DNA from: Macrostomum hystrix
Taxonomy: Eukaryota; Platyhelminthes; Macrostomidae
Assembly: GCA_950097015.1 (NCBI GenBank)
Contig: CATNEN010000001.1
Span: 217,501-281,500 of the forward strand
Length of the DNA stretch: 64,000 bases
Direction: 5' to 3'
The position numbers and the translations under genes were made by a program. The notes under the pieces are model-generated. The model made no database searches and was not told the origin of the DNA. It saw nothing but the letters and a program-made list of their open reading frames with translations. This document shows, in pieces, positions 1-9,497 of the stretch (positions are counted from its first letter, which is position 1; each line of letters starts with the position of its first letter).

Positions 1-416
1 AGAAAGGAAGGAAGAAAGGAAGGAAGGAAGAAAGGAAGGAAGGAAGGAAGGAAGAAAGGAAGGAACGAAGGAATGAAGGTAGGAAGGAAGGAAGGAAGAA
101 AGGAAGGAAGGAAGGAAGAAAGGAAGGAAGGAAGGAAGAAGGGAAGGGAGAAAGGAAGGAAGGAAGGAAGGTAGGAAGGAAGAAAGAAAGAAAGGAAGGA
201 AGGAAGGAAGAAGGAAGGAAGAAAGGAAGGAAGGAAGGAAAAGGGAAGGAAGGTAGGACGGAAAAAGGAAGTAAGGTAGGAAGGAAGGAAGAAAGGAAGG
301 AAGGAATGAAGGAAGGAAGGAAGGAAGGAAGGTAGGAAGGAAGGAAGGAAGGAAGGAAAAAGGAAGGAAGGAAGGAAGTAAGGAAGGAAGGAAGGAAGGA
401 AGGAAGGTAATTATTT
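1..416 (+). repeat. GGAA microsatellite, intron 2 of the first CAP gene copy
   Basis: Interrupted (GGAA)n tract with GAAA, GGTA and GTAA variants, more degenerate than its counterparts at 14503-14860 and 28044-28425. It ends at a T-rich acceptor (TTTTAG) directly before exon 3. The rest of the host gene lies left of the window. Confidence 0.9.
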
Positions 417-438
417 CATTTCTATTAATTTGTTTTAG

Positions 439-631
439 AGCAGGGTATGACTACGATCCAAATGCCCCATGTCCATCGTGCAAAGCCGGGAGTGGTACGA
501 GGAAGGAATGGAAGTGGTACATCTTACTTTTTATCGTGTCAATTATTTTAGTAGTTCTTGCTATTTTAGCGTTTTTATTTTATCGAAATGAGATAACAAA
601 TATGCTCAAACGAACCTTTCCTTCAAAATGA
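439..631 (+). CDS. CAP-domain membrane protein, last exon (copy 1, partial)
   Basis: This is the terminal exon of the GLIPR1-like gene seen complete at 13426-15079. It begins after TTTTAG and ends at TGA (629-631). It encodes a short Cys-containing stretch (APCPSCKAGSG), one hydrophobic helix of about 23 residues (ILLFIVSIILVVLAILAFLF) and a basic tail, as in a type I anchor. It is 3 bp longer than the other two copies at its 5' end. Exons 1 and 2 are outside the window, so whether this copy is functional cannot be judged. Confidence 0.85.
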
Positions 632-1592
632 GACGTGACAAAGCAAGCTGTGAGCCGCAGCACACGAACTTTTAACAGTTAAATTGTATATTTTTTCTGC
701 GAAAATATTTCCCACTTTCTCACTTTCTAAGAAATCGATATTCACTACTTCTTCTACAAGTATACTACTTATACCTATATGGCTACAATATTTTTAGTTA
801 TACGCTGGTAGCAAACAACAATCAATTTTTTTAATTAGTAACACATTTATGAATGAAATTGTTTTCTAATAATTTTCTTCGCTGTCATTAGATAATTGCG
901 TAGTTTTTAATTTCAACACTTTAATTTGAAACCGTTTTTTAACGCTGCATTAATTCCTACTAATTCCTTAAATAGCAACTCACAATTCACAACAGAGTGA
1001 AAACCACACTTACAATTCGCGCTTAAGGCTTTCTACGAAAGTGTTTCAATGCTGCTTTTTATTCAACAGTTTATTTACGGTCACCTTTTGTTTCATTTAA
1101 GATCGAGTTATTCTCAACAATTGCTTTAAAAAAAGTACGTTAAAGCTTCTAGGGCGACATCCTGTAATATATTCTCTTACTTTTTATATTCGTCGTAAAA
1201 CCCTACAAGAACCGTCAGGCAACGAAGCATACATTTAAATTTCAAATAGTAATGCTTATCCAATAGAACATTATAAATATTAGAGTGACGAAAAAGCTAA
1301 TAATGTCAGCTAATAAAACAAATATATTTAAGGTACAGAAATGTTTCCTAAATATATCAAATTAATATTAACGTTGTCCTTGTTATTTATTATAATTAAT
1401 CTAAAAATTCCATCTCGTATTTACAGTTATGGAAGTTACGAAAATTATCGATCAATATATAACTGTGACTTCAACTATATTACCAGTGTCCTCTCTCTGC
1501 TTAGATGATTCTCTTGGTTAACTTTTTAAATCGAGAAAGCATCTTTGCTATAATCGTAGTTGAAACATTTCATCCTGATCACAATGGACTAA
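632..1592. other. AT-rich 3' flank of CAP gene, no gene seen
   Basis: AT-rich spacer holding the probable 3' UTR of the CAP gene. I see no supported open frame, tRNA or transposon. It recurs at 15080-16039 and, in part, 28643-29150, with only point differences. Confidence 0.6.
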
Positions 1593-2015
1593 TTGATCGG
1601 TTCAAAGCTAGCAGTTGCTGTCAGGCCACAGCTGTTGAACGCTGACCCGACCGTGGCCCAAATTGTTACCGGACGAGCCGATGCAGCTGCTGCCGCCGTA
1701 GTAGGAGCCCCGCCGCCGCCACTGTGCGTGTACTTGACCCCGGCGCCACCGCCGAATCCACCGCAGCCCAGCGCGTCGCCGCCGGCCCGACCGCCGACCC
1801 AGCCTTCGGCCAGAGAACCGCCCTCCTCGCCATCGATGGAGGTCCGTCTCGGATTGACCGGCTTGCCAAGCCAGCCGGCTCCGCAGCCGCCGTGGTAGCT
1901 TCCGGACACGGTGGCTTCGGGTTGAACATCCTGGCTGACCGTTGGCGCAGCCGATACCGCAGTGAGTACAATTGTCTTTGTTGCCACGCGAGTTTGCACC
2001 GTTGGTTCCAGCCAA
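1593..2015 (-). pseudogene. Glycine-rich (ALK/LTK-type) domain exon, frameshifted
   Basis: The minus strand encodes a Gly/Cys-rich stretch (GGCGAGWLGKP, then GGFGGGAGVKYTHSGGGG) typical of the extracellular glycine-rich domain of ALK/LTK and related invertebrate proteins. The end of the domain (SYYGGSSCIGSSGNN..) continues in another frame, so copy 1 carries a frame break in a GC-rich run near 1700. Transcriptionally upstream on the same strand is a PAN-like exon (3086-3502), suggesting one PAN plus glycine-rich-domain gene. The family assignment is by composition and spacing of G/C residues, from reading only. Confidence 0.5.
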
Positions 2016-2433
2016 TCCGTTGAGACCTGAGTGTGTTTTTCAATTTGCTTGTAGCGAGTATCACCGTGTTTGCAAGGCCCGGACCTATACAGACTCTTAA
2101 CTGTCTAATTAACTGTTGAGTCTTTTCACGAGCAGGCACGGTCATTTAGGGCTATTCAAAAGTCCAGCTGAGAGTCTGGCCTGCCATGCAGGACTTCTGC
2201 AACCTTCGCTAGTTCAGCGAGGTGCCCGAAGCTGCTTGTCGAATCTTCTTTCACGCCACTGGCCTAATAATAATAACTGCATGCAGGAGGGCTCCAGGCA
2301 GTGGCACATCATTTACTGGCACTAGACCCGCAGCCAGCGAGGAGGCAATTCTGCCCAATACGCTGACTCCTTATCCTGAGCCGCACACACGCACACAGAC
2401 AGATACCGTACGCAGACGCACGCTCACACAGAT

Positions 2434-2476
2434 GTGTACATCTGCCGTAACTTTCTCATCGTCAGGCAGTGTACAC
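2434..2476. repeat. Dispersed hairpin element (inverted copy)
   Basis: Palindromic segment: GTGTACA, CTGCC and TAAC arms around a 9-base loop (TTTCTCATC) with matching GTCA, GGCAG and TGTACAC. The same hairpin occurs on the other strand at 7849-7876, 8592-8619, 21273-21301, 22128-22155 and 32569-32596. Stem changes partly preserve pairing (GUCA versus GUUA opposite UGAC). Confidence 0.6.
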
Positions 2477-2829
2477 TCTCACTGTGCCTTGGAGGTTGGC
2501 CCTCAAGGGCGCAAATTGCACGACAAGCCCCCAAGCCTTCTCTCCGCGGCTGCGCCCAATCGAGCTTAGGGACCTTGGTGCGAGAGCCAAACGCGTTAAC
2601 CGCGTTGTTTTATCGAATAAAGTGGAAAATTTGAGAAATAAATTCTGGTTGGTTGAATATTTTAAGAGACACAAAAAAAAAAGCTGTGGGTATTCTCAAA
2701 GACATGACAAAGGGTCATTCTAGTGTCCCTTTGTTAACCCGTGCTGTGTCCCTTTGCAATTCAGACGCCTTGCCTCTCCCATACTGGCATACGGTACGCG
2801 GAGGCCAAAAGGCCTTTCGAGTTATCTTG

Positions 2830-3035
2830 CTTGCTGTTTAGCCTTTGTCAGTTGTTTTGATACGCGGCGCTGATTGGCTGGGCCGCCCTGCCTGGCCGCC
2901 CTTCCCCCAGCTGCGCCGTGATTGGTCAGTGGGTTGCTGGGTTGAGGTGGTGGGGCGGGGGGTTTGGGCGCCATCCCCGCCCCCTGATAAGCCGGCTCTT
3001 ATATTATAAATAATAAATGCGCGGCTCTCGGGGGG
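2830..3035 (+). promoter_or_regulatory. Core-promoter-like cluster: CCAAT, GC boxes, TATA
   Basis: Two inverted CCAAT boxes (GATTGG at about 2871 and 2921), GC boxes (GGGGCGGGG; CCCCGCCCCC), a GATA site and an AT-rich TATA-like stretch (TATTATAAATAATAAAT) follow in order over 200 bp, far more GC-rich than the surroundings. It would fire rightwards, antisense to the PAN exon at 3086-3502. The same block is kept in unit 2 (16490-16675). It may derive from an LTR or other mobile element. Confidence 0.45.
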
Positions 3036-3085
3036 TTGCTGGTCATTTACTTTACTTTAAATTTTTACAATCGAATCGAGTTTTT

Positions 3086-3502
3086 TTATTCATAAACTGC
3101 TTCCACGTGATTCACTGTCCAACACACTCGCGCGGTCTTGTTCAGCAGCCTGCTGTTCCGATGCTTCTCGAAGTCATCCAGCTTCCACAGCTCAGTCCCA
3201 GCCTCCTGCCTCATCGCCCTGGACGCGTGTGTCTCCAGCGGGCCGGGCACCTTGGAAGCGTCGCGAATGACAAGCAGCTTACAGACGCTGACATTCTGCA
3301 TCAGTCTGGCGGCTGAGCATGCTGTGAGCTGACATCTGATCATACACTCGGCCTCAGTCAGAACATTCGTCAGGCTGATCAACTCTCGCTGCTCGACGAG
3401 TTGTCTAGAACAATGTCTGTGGTATATTCTTTGACGAAACTGGCAGACATGACCAGTCCATGGACAGCTGGAGAAACGGATGCCAATAGTAGACATGTCC
3501 AA
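3086..3502 (-). CDS. PAN/apple-like Cys-rich exon, copy 1
   Basis: An open stretch with the pattern LTEAECMIRC..CSAARL....SVCKLL followed by ELWKLDDFEKH. It aligns by eye with the minus-strand exon at 8866-9217 (SETECVFRCIQRACAAATF..RVCQLL..TWKINDFD), so the two are paralogues. The Cys-x3-Cys and later Cys spacing resembles PAN/apple-type adhesion domains of secreted or surface proteins. Exon borders are uncertain, and the glycine-rich exon at 1593-2015 lies downstream. In unit 2 this exon is cut by a 175-bp deletion. Confidence 0.5.
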   Translation of the reverse strand: MDMSTIGIRFSSCPWTGHVCQFRQRIYHRHCSRQLVEQRELISLTNVLTEAECMIRCQLTACSAARLMQNVSVCKLLVIRDASKVPGPLETHASRAMRQEAGTELWKLDDFEKHRNSRLLNKTARVCWTVNHVEAVYE

Positions 3503-3984
3503 TCGGATTATTTAAAAGTGCACAAATTTTCTGCTTACCTAAAAATAGCAGAGTAAAACCGAAGTACAATTGCTGCTGGAGCCCAAGTTTTTTTTGTAAA
3601 TTTCTTCTGCCTAATAAAAAATTCCCTATAACAGAATAGTTGGGGCAGACAAGTGTAGCCTTGAATTGAATTGAATCTGACTGGTTGCTTTAGGAGTTGC
3701 TGGGAACAAAATGACAGACGAAAATGGCCCCACTACTGTTGCTGCAATGGCCTTGAGACAGCCTAACATGTCAATAAGTTTCACTTGTCAATATTCTGTC
3801 TCTCCTTTATTTCTGACCTCATTCATCATTCTCAGTAAGATGCTGACAGTTGCGATCGACATGCTGATGAAATTGAACCACTTGGCAAAGCTGTACTCAG
3901 GTGCAGCGCTGATTAGTGTATCGGGGTTGCAATTGAAATAATTATCGCACATGCGATAATTTCGACCTTATGTCAGAACTAGGA

Positions 3985-4575
3985 TCAGGATGACGAGGAG
4001 GAAGAGGAGGAGGAAGAAGATGAGGAGGAAGAAAAAGAAGAAGAGGAAGAAGAGGAGGTGGAAGTAGAGGAAGAAAAGGAAGAGGAGGAAGAAGAGGAGG
4101 TGGAAGTAGAGGAAGAAAAGCAAGAGGAGGAAGAAGAGGAGGTGGAAGTAGAGGAAGAAAAGGAAGAGGAGGAAGAAGAGGAGGTGGAAGTAGAGGAAGA
4201 AAAGCAAGAGGAGGAAGAAGAGGAGGTGGAAGTAGAGGAAGAAAAGGAAGAGGAGGAAGAAGAGGAGGTGGAAGTAGAGGAAGAAAAGGAAGAAGAGGAA
4301 GAAGAGGAGGTGGAAGTAGAGGAAGAAAAGGAAGAAGAGGAAGAAGAGGAGGTGGAAGAAGATGAGGAGGAAGAAAAAGAAGAAGAGGAAGAAGAGGAGG
4401 TGGAAGTAGAGGAAGAAAAGCAAGAGGAGGAAGAAGAGGAGGTGGAAGTAGAGGAAGAAAAGGAAGAAAAGGAAGAAGAGGAAAAAGAGGAAGAAGAGGA
4501 AGACAAAGAAGAAAAGGAAGAAGAGGAAGAAGAGGAAGAAGAGAAGGTGGAAGTAGAGGAAGACAAAGAAGAAGA
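3985..4575 (+). repeat. Purine-strand minisatellite (GAGGAAGAA-type)
   Basis: Almost pure purine on the plus strand, built from units of about 42 bp (GAGGAGGTGGAAGTAGAGG, then GAAGAAAAGGAAGAA). Two or three frames stay open in each direction (poly-Glu, poly-Arg/Gly, poly-Ser) simply because stops are scarce. Unit 2 is 84 bp shorter (17446-17952) and unit 3 expanded to about 1.4 kb (29155-30575). No evidence that it is translated. Confidence 0.85.
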
Positions 4576-5019
4576 TATGGAGCTTTTAAACCGCCTAGTG
4601 CCTGCCATCTGAGACTGAAATTGCTGGTTTTGCTAATCCATAACGATGCAGGTTATTGATCAGGTCAAACCACTAAAAAGTGCAATCTTCAATCTATTCA
4701 ATGAAGAGAGCAGGTTTTACTTATAAACCTTTCAAATAATTACCACAAGAATACTCCACAAACACTCCTGCTGTTTAGGCATACCTGTTTTACTTTTCTG
4801 CAAAAAAGAGAACAATGCAACTTTCACACACAGAATACTCAAGTTTCGCAAAACACAAAGAGATGAACCTAAGACTTGTTAATGAATAACATCTTTGTTC
4901 TCAGAAGGACCTTCTTAATTTATGAGTGGTTGTTAACACACTGTCTATATATAAGTTCTCGCATGCACTGTGCTATGCATGGACAAATATCTTTGCAAAT
5001 TGATATTCTAAGCCATCAA

Positions 5020-6481
5020 ATGATTCTGCTATTAATCTGCCTGTTCACATCCGCAGCTGCATCTGCAGCGGGTTGTCCGCATGGTCGAGGGTTCACCCTA
5101 GACAACACCGCTACGTGGTCGGTGCCGGAGCATTTTCGATCCGCAATGGGCATCCGGGATCAGCTGCAATGCGCCCTGCGGTGTCGCAGTGTGCCCGAAG
5201 CCTGCTTCGGCTTCTACTGGCTGACGAGAGCAGCCGAGTGTCGACTGTTCAACGCCACCTCCTGGACTAGAAGATCGCGATGGATTGCTAGCCCCGAGCT
5301 AACCGACATTTTCACTGTGGCCATGGTTGGTAAGGTGTCCATTGTGCCATCTAGGGGAGAGGGATGAAGTCCCGAGTTCGTATCCGCGTCGAGGCAAACC
5401 GCTTGGAGATAAGATTTAGTCACGGCATTATATATGCGCCAGAGAGGGATGCGACACGGGAGAGATGAGACACGGGAGAGATGAGACAGGGGAGAGATGA
5501 GAGACGGGAGAGATAAGACAGGGGAGAGATGAGACAGGGGAGAGATGAGACAGGGGAGAGATGAGACAGGGGAGAGATGAGACACGGGAGAGATGAGACA
5601 GGGGAGAGATGAGACAGGGGAGAGATTAGACAGGGGAGAGATGAGACACGGGAGAGATGAGACACGGGAGAGATGAGACAGGGGAGAGATGAGACAGGGG
5701 AGAGATGAGACAGGGGAGAGATGAGACACGGGAGAGATGAGACACGGGAGAGATGAGACAGGGGAGAGACGAGACACGGGAGAGATGAGACACGGGAGAG
5801 ATGAGACAGGGGAGAGACGAGACACGGGAGAGATGAGACAGGGGAGAGATGAGACACGGGAGAGATGAGACACGGGAGAGATGAGACAGGGGAGAGATGA
5901 GACACGGGAGAGATGAGACACGGGAGAGATGAGACACGGGAGAGATGAGACAGGGGAGAGACGAGAGAATTCTACAGACCTAGGCTTCACCCAAATTAAG
6001 TTAGAGGGCGAGGAAAATTGGGAGTTTATTAAAAACATCTAAAAGCAGACTCCACCGCAAACTTCCAGAGTCCTCTCTGCGCATCAGCGGTTGCAGTCAG
6101 AGCTCAACACTCAATGTCGCGTACTGCAACTTGGCACTAGATGGCAATACAACTCAGAATTACTTTGCCGGTTCTTGCACGCACACTGAAGGCACCAGGC
6201 CGCACGATTGGTGGCAGGTGCACCTGGCCCAGGTGTCTGTAATCTCATCCGTAACCATCTACAATAGGCGGGACTGCTGCTCTAATCGACTGAACAATTT
6301 CACCGTGCTAGTCGACGGCCTGGAGTGCGCTAGGTACGAGAGCAGTGTGACCTTTTCGATGAAGACTCTCAACTGCGCAGCCTTTGGCAGTCGGCTGCAG
6401 ATTGTCAGCGGACTACTGGAAGTGTTTAGCCTGTGCGAAGTGCAGCTAGTTGGTGCTTCGCTGGGTCTGCTGAATGTCTAG
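5020..6481 (+). CDS. Secreted PAN-like plus F-type lectin (fucolectin) protein, copy 1
   Basis: Two coding exons: 5020-5329 (donor GTAAGG) and 6069-6481 (acceptor TTCCAG, stop TAG), 240 residues. The start was chosen at the Met that opens a signal peptide (MILLLICLFTSAAASAAG). Exon 1 carries a PAN/apple-like module with six Cys (QCALRCRSVPEACFGF..AECRLF). Exon 2 is an F-type lectin / F5-F8-C-like fold: ALDGNT, GSCTHTE, WWQVHL and IYNRRDCCSNRL match the family's core, including the adjacent Cys pair. Usual F-type lectins bind fucose through a His and two Arg; here HTEG and NRRDCC are present but binding is not assured. The intron is filled by a minisatellite. The likely role is extracellular recognition or adhesion. 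Confidence 0.75.
5440..5970 (+). repeat. Minisatellite GAGAGATGAGACA(G/C)GG in lectin-gene intron
   Basis: A 16-bp unit, GAGAGATGAGACAGGG or its CACGGG variant, repeated about 33 times between the two lectin exons. Unit 2 has 48 bp (three repeats) more. The long Leu/Ser/Pro/Cys open frames on the minus strand are translation of the repeat. Confidence 0.95.
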
Positions 6482-6599
6482 CAATAGAATTCGTTGCAAA
6501 TAATCTGCTTCGAGAGCTGCAGCAAATCTAACAAGAGCATGTCTATAATACTCAACCCAACAGTCCCATCAGTTATCTAACTCATCTCTACGCTGTCAC

Positions 6600-7210
6600 A
6601 TATCTTCCCTGTCTCCTCTCTCTTGCCTTATCTCTCCTTTCTCACCTCTCCTGTCTCATCTGACCTGTCTTATCTCTCTTCTGCCTTATCTCTCTCCTGT
6701 CTCACTTTACCTGTATTATCTCTCTCCTGTCTCACCTTTCCTGTCTTATCTCTCTCCTGTCTTATCTCACTCCAGTCTCACCTCTCCTGTCTTATCTCTC
6801 TCCAGTCTTATCTCTCTCCTGTCTTATCTCTCTTCTGTCTCACCTCACCTGTCTTATCTCTCTCCTGTCTTATCTCTCTCCTGTCTTATCTCTATCCTGT
6901 TTTATCTCTCTCCTGTCTCACCTCTCCTGTCTTATCTCTCTCCAGTCTCATCTCTCTCCTGTCTCATCTCACCTGTCTTATCTCTCTCCTGTCTCACCTT
7001 TCCTGTCTTATCTCTCTCCTGTCTCACCTCACCTGTCTTATCTCTCTCCTGTCTTATCTCTCTTCTGTCTTATCTCACTCCAGTCTCACCTTACCTGTTT
7101 TATCTCTCTCCTGTCTTATCTCTCTTCTGTCTTATCTCTCTTCTGTCTTATCTCTCTCCTGTTTTATCTCTCTCCTGTCTCACCTTTTCTGTCTTATCTC
7201 TCCTGTCCTC
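6600..7210 (+). repeat. Pyrimidine-rich minisatellite after lectin gene
   Basis: Repeats of CTCTCCTGTCTTAT / CTCACCTGTCTTATCT type, mostly pyrimidine on the plus strand. It is complementary in style to the GAGACAGG repeat in the neighbouring intron (reverse complement CCTGTCTCATCTCTC). The two arrays therefore share a core in inverted orientation 0.6 kb apart. Confidence 0.9.
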
Positions 7211-7300
7211 GACACGATCGCAGTCCGATTCCCAGCCCAAGCAATTTGTCTGCTTGAGCAAGACACAGCCAGATTGAGCAAGGTTAAAACAAAAAAGCAG
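7206..7300 (+). repeat. SINE-like remnant (tRNA B-box and V-type core)
   Basis: AGTCCGATTCCCAGCCC resembles a tRNA-derived B box (GGTTCGATTCC), and CTTGAGCAAGACAC resembles the conserved core of V-type SINEs. It follows the CT-rich satellite directly in all three units (7206, 20631, 31919). A related sequence lies inverted near 62160-62310. Confidence 0.45.
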
Positions 7301-7848
7301 TTCTTTTGGAAAACAAAATACAAAGAATTTTAACAGAAGTTCGTGAATTATGAAAAAAGCAACAATACTAAATTAGTGTTGCGCAAGTTTACTATTTTTT
7401 ATCTCAGTTTTAACAATATGGAATCACCAGTTTATCACTGACAAAACGTATGCACTCGCAGCGCTTACTACAAGCAAAACAACAAAAAATGTAATCAATT
7501 GGAATAGAATTTTATTAGAACTAGAAATTGAATGCACACACTGATAACTCCATTGAAGTTGTGTACACAAAATTAATGGTCAGAGAGAAAACTAATGAAA
7601 GAATTAATTTTAGGATGCTTAACAAGTAGCCACTTAATGAGTTCATATTTTCGGTTCAGATTCAGATATCAAGCAATCAAAAAGTGGTTAAGATTAAAAA
7701 AGAAAACATAAAACAATGGTCCACAGGAAAAAAAACTAGGAAATCCACGGCTGAACTGATTGACAATATTTAAACTTTTATTCATTGAAAGTCCCGGAGT
7801 TATTGCTTGGGGACATGTGAAATTTAGAATGAAGTTGAGATTGTACAA
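7301..7848. other. Intergenic spacer, no gene seen
   Basis: AT-rich sequence without a supported frame. It recurs in all three units (7301-7848, about 20727-21272, 32013-32568). Confidence 0.5.
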
Positions 7849-7876
7849 CTGCCTGACGATGAGAAAGTCAAGGCAG
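7849..7876 (+). repeat. Dispersed hairpin element
   Basis: CTGCC-TGAC, loop GATGAGAAA, GTCA-A-GGCAG, flanked by TGTACA on both sides, so the stem can reach about 15 bp with small bulges. A second copy lies at 8592-8619. Confidence 0.6.
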
Positions 7877-8149
7877 ATGTACACACCTGCGTGATTTGTG
7901 TGCTCAGGAGTCGACGGAATGAGCAAGCTGCCAGAGAGATGGCTCAAATGTGTGCAACTTGGGGGTGACTATGTTGACAATTAGCTGTTCTTTGTTTTTT
8001 TCTTTGATATTTTTTTTGCAGTTGCCAGCGAATTTTTTACACAACCCTCGAAAGAAAATAAAAATTTTCCGCGTTTTATGCAGAAAATCCTACCTTGATG
8101 ATAATTCTACCTAATAGTTTCTAGGAAAGTTAGGTTTGTTTCTAGGAAA

Positions 8150-8437
8150 CGCGTTTGCCATGACTCCGGCGCCGCAGCCGCCGTGGCACTTGTTGGCCTC
8201 CCTGTTTTCATCAGCTTCGACTCATTGAATCCCGGCTGCCCGTTGACGCCGCCGAATCCGTTGATTAAATAGCCGTACGATACCGGCGTGACACCGCCGC
8301 GTGTTGAAGTCGAGGCCCAGCCTCCTACGACCAGCCGTCAGGTTGAACAAACCGGAAATTACGGCGCCCAAACCGCCAGAGTTTACGGTCCAAGAGCCAC
8401 CGCAAGCTCCGGAGACCTCAATCTGCTAGCAGCTGGT
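8150..8437 (-). pseudogene. Glycine-rich-domain exons, copy 1 (broken)
   Basis: Read on the minus strand after an acceptor-like CTAGCAG, the frame gives IEVSGACGGSWTVNSGGLGA then VISGLFNLTAG, matching the start of ALK/LTK-type glycine-rich domains (GA-GG-x-GG-GA and F-x-L-x-AG). Further on come NKCHGGCGAG and related pieces in other frames, so introns or frameshifts interrupt it. The upstream exon is the PAN-like 8866-9217. The same remnant is at about 21585-21880, with a few extra bases. I treat it as degenerate. Confidence 0.45.
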
Positions 8438-8865
8438 GGCATTGATCCTAGCAAACTGAATTGAACTGAACTGAATCACAGGGGTGAGTGGCAGATCGGT
8501 CCAATCGCGTGCTCGATTCCGTGGCGAGGCCACATTCATTTGGGGCTTCAGGGCCAATACTGAAGGCATACACTTACAGTGACAGTGTACACTGCCTGAC
8601 GATGAGAAAGTCAGGGCAGATGAGAATTGCCTCCTCGCTGGTTGCGGGTCGACTGTCAAGAAATGATCTTGTAATCTAGTGTCCTTAAATCCTCGTTTAC
8701 AAGTGTCGTCTACAGTTTTACCCACATAAAACTTGCTCTGGTCTGGAACGGGGCTATCTTGAAATTGCATAGCATAATTTTAACGCCAGATTAAAAGGCC
8801 ATTTTTCAAAAAGCTTTGTTTGGTTGCCTAGAAGACAAGTGAAATTGAATGCTTTTCTAACTCAC

Positions 8866-9217
8866 AACTGAACTTGGTAGAACCGGACAGGGCTGTATAG
8901 TTGACGGTAATGTATCGACCTCGATTAATTATATTATCGAAGTCGTTTATCTTCCACGTCTTCGCTCCGACCTTCGTCCGCATCACCGTGGCTAGGCCCG
9001 TCAAGGGAGTCAACGGTGCAGTCTTGATGTCGTCTCGAGGCATGAGCAGTTGGCACACTCTGCTGACGTAGCCGAATGTGGCGGCAGCGCAGGCGCGTTG
9101 GATGCACCGGAACACGCACTCGGTCTCAGATCGAGTATTTGGCTCGTCGACCATGTCAGCAAGGATTCCGGGGTCAAGGATGGTAGATGGAAGTATCGAA
9201 CAGAGCGTTGTTTTCAA
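8866..9217 (-). CDS. PAN/apple-like Cys-rich exon, second paralogue, copy 1
   Basis: Minus-strand open stretch with SETECVFRCIQRACAAATF, SRVCQLLMPRDD and KTWKINDFD. It ends at a donor GTGAGT (plus-strand ACTCAC at about 8860-8865). It is homologous to 3086-3502 and precedes glycine-rich-domain sequence on the same strand. The first coding exon is not visible; an initiator Met near 9217 is possible but lacks a signal peptide. The P element lies about 280 bp upstream. Unit 2 holds an identical copy at 22405-22756. Confidence 0.5.
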
Positions 9218-9497
9218 TTTCTTTTCAATTTGGGCGAGCGCAAGGGGGTGAGTGGGTCAGCGGCTAATGTCGCTGCCTCACTTTCCAAGATCTGCGAAGT
9301 AGTGACTTGCGGTTGCGGAGATGCACCTTGGCTCGTCAAACCAAATGTGCAACCGAAGCTAATTTAAAATAGCTTAACCTCTGCCTTCTGCATGCCCATG
9401 CTTGTTTGTGTTTGTGTTTGTGCGTTGGGCCGGCTGTGAGGCGTTGTATGGGGGTGGGGCGGGTGTGCACCAGCCGTCTGCGCGCGTGGCTTGGTCT
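9218..9497. other. GC- and GT-rich flank of the P element
   Basis: Low-complexity GTTTGTGTTT and GC-rich DNA with no supported gene. Together with 12967-13200 it formed a continuous GC-rich segment before the P element inserted. Confidence 0.4.

Noticed and set aside
3985-4612. Long poly-Glu, poly-Ser and Arg/Gly open frames
   Set aside because: All frames of the purine repeat are open; the frames change in step with repeat number and have no start context or splice context. Same for 17446-17989 and 29086-30660.
5214-7333. Leu/Ser/Pro/Cys open frames over the GAGACAGG and CTCTCCTG arrays
   Set aside because: Pure repeat translation; lengths vary with repeat number between units.
8592-8619. 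Hammerhead ribozyme in the dispersed hairpin
   Set aside because: CTGACGA and GAAA are present, but only three bases separate them, so no stem II exists, and the bases instead pair in one continuous hairpin.
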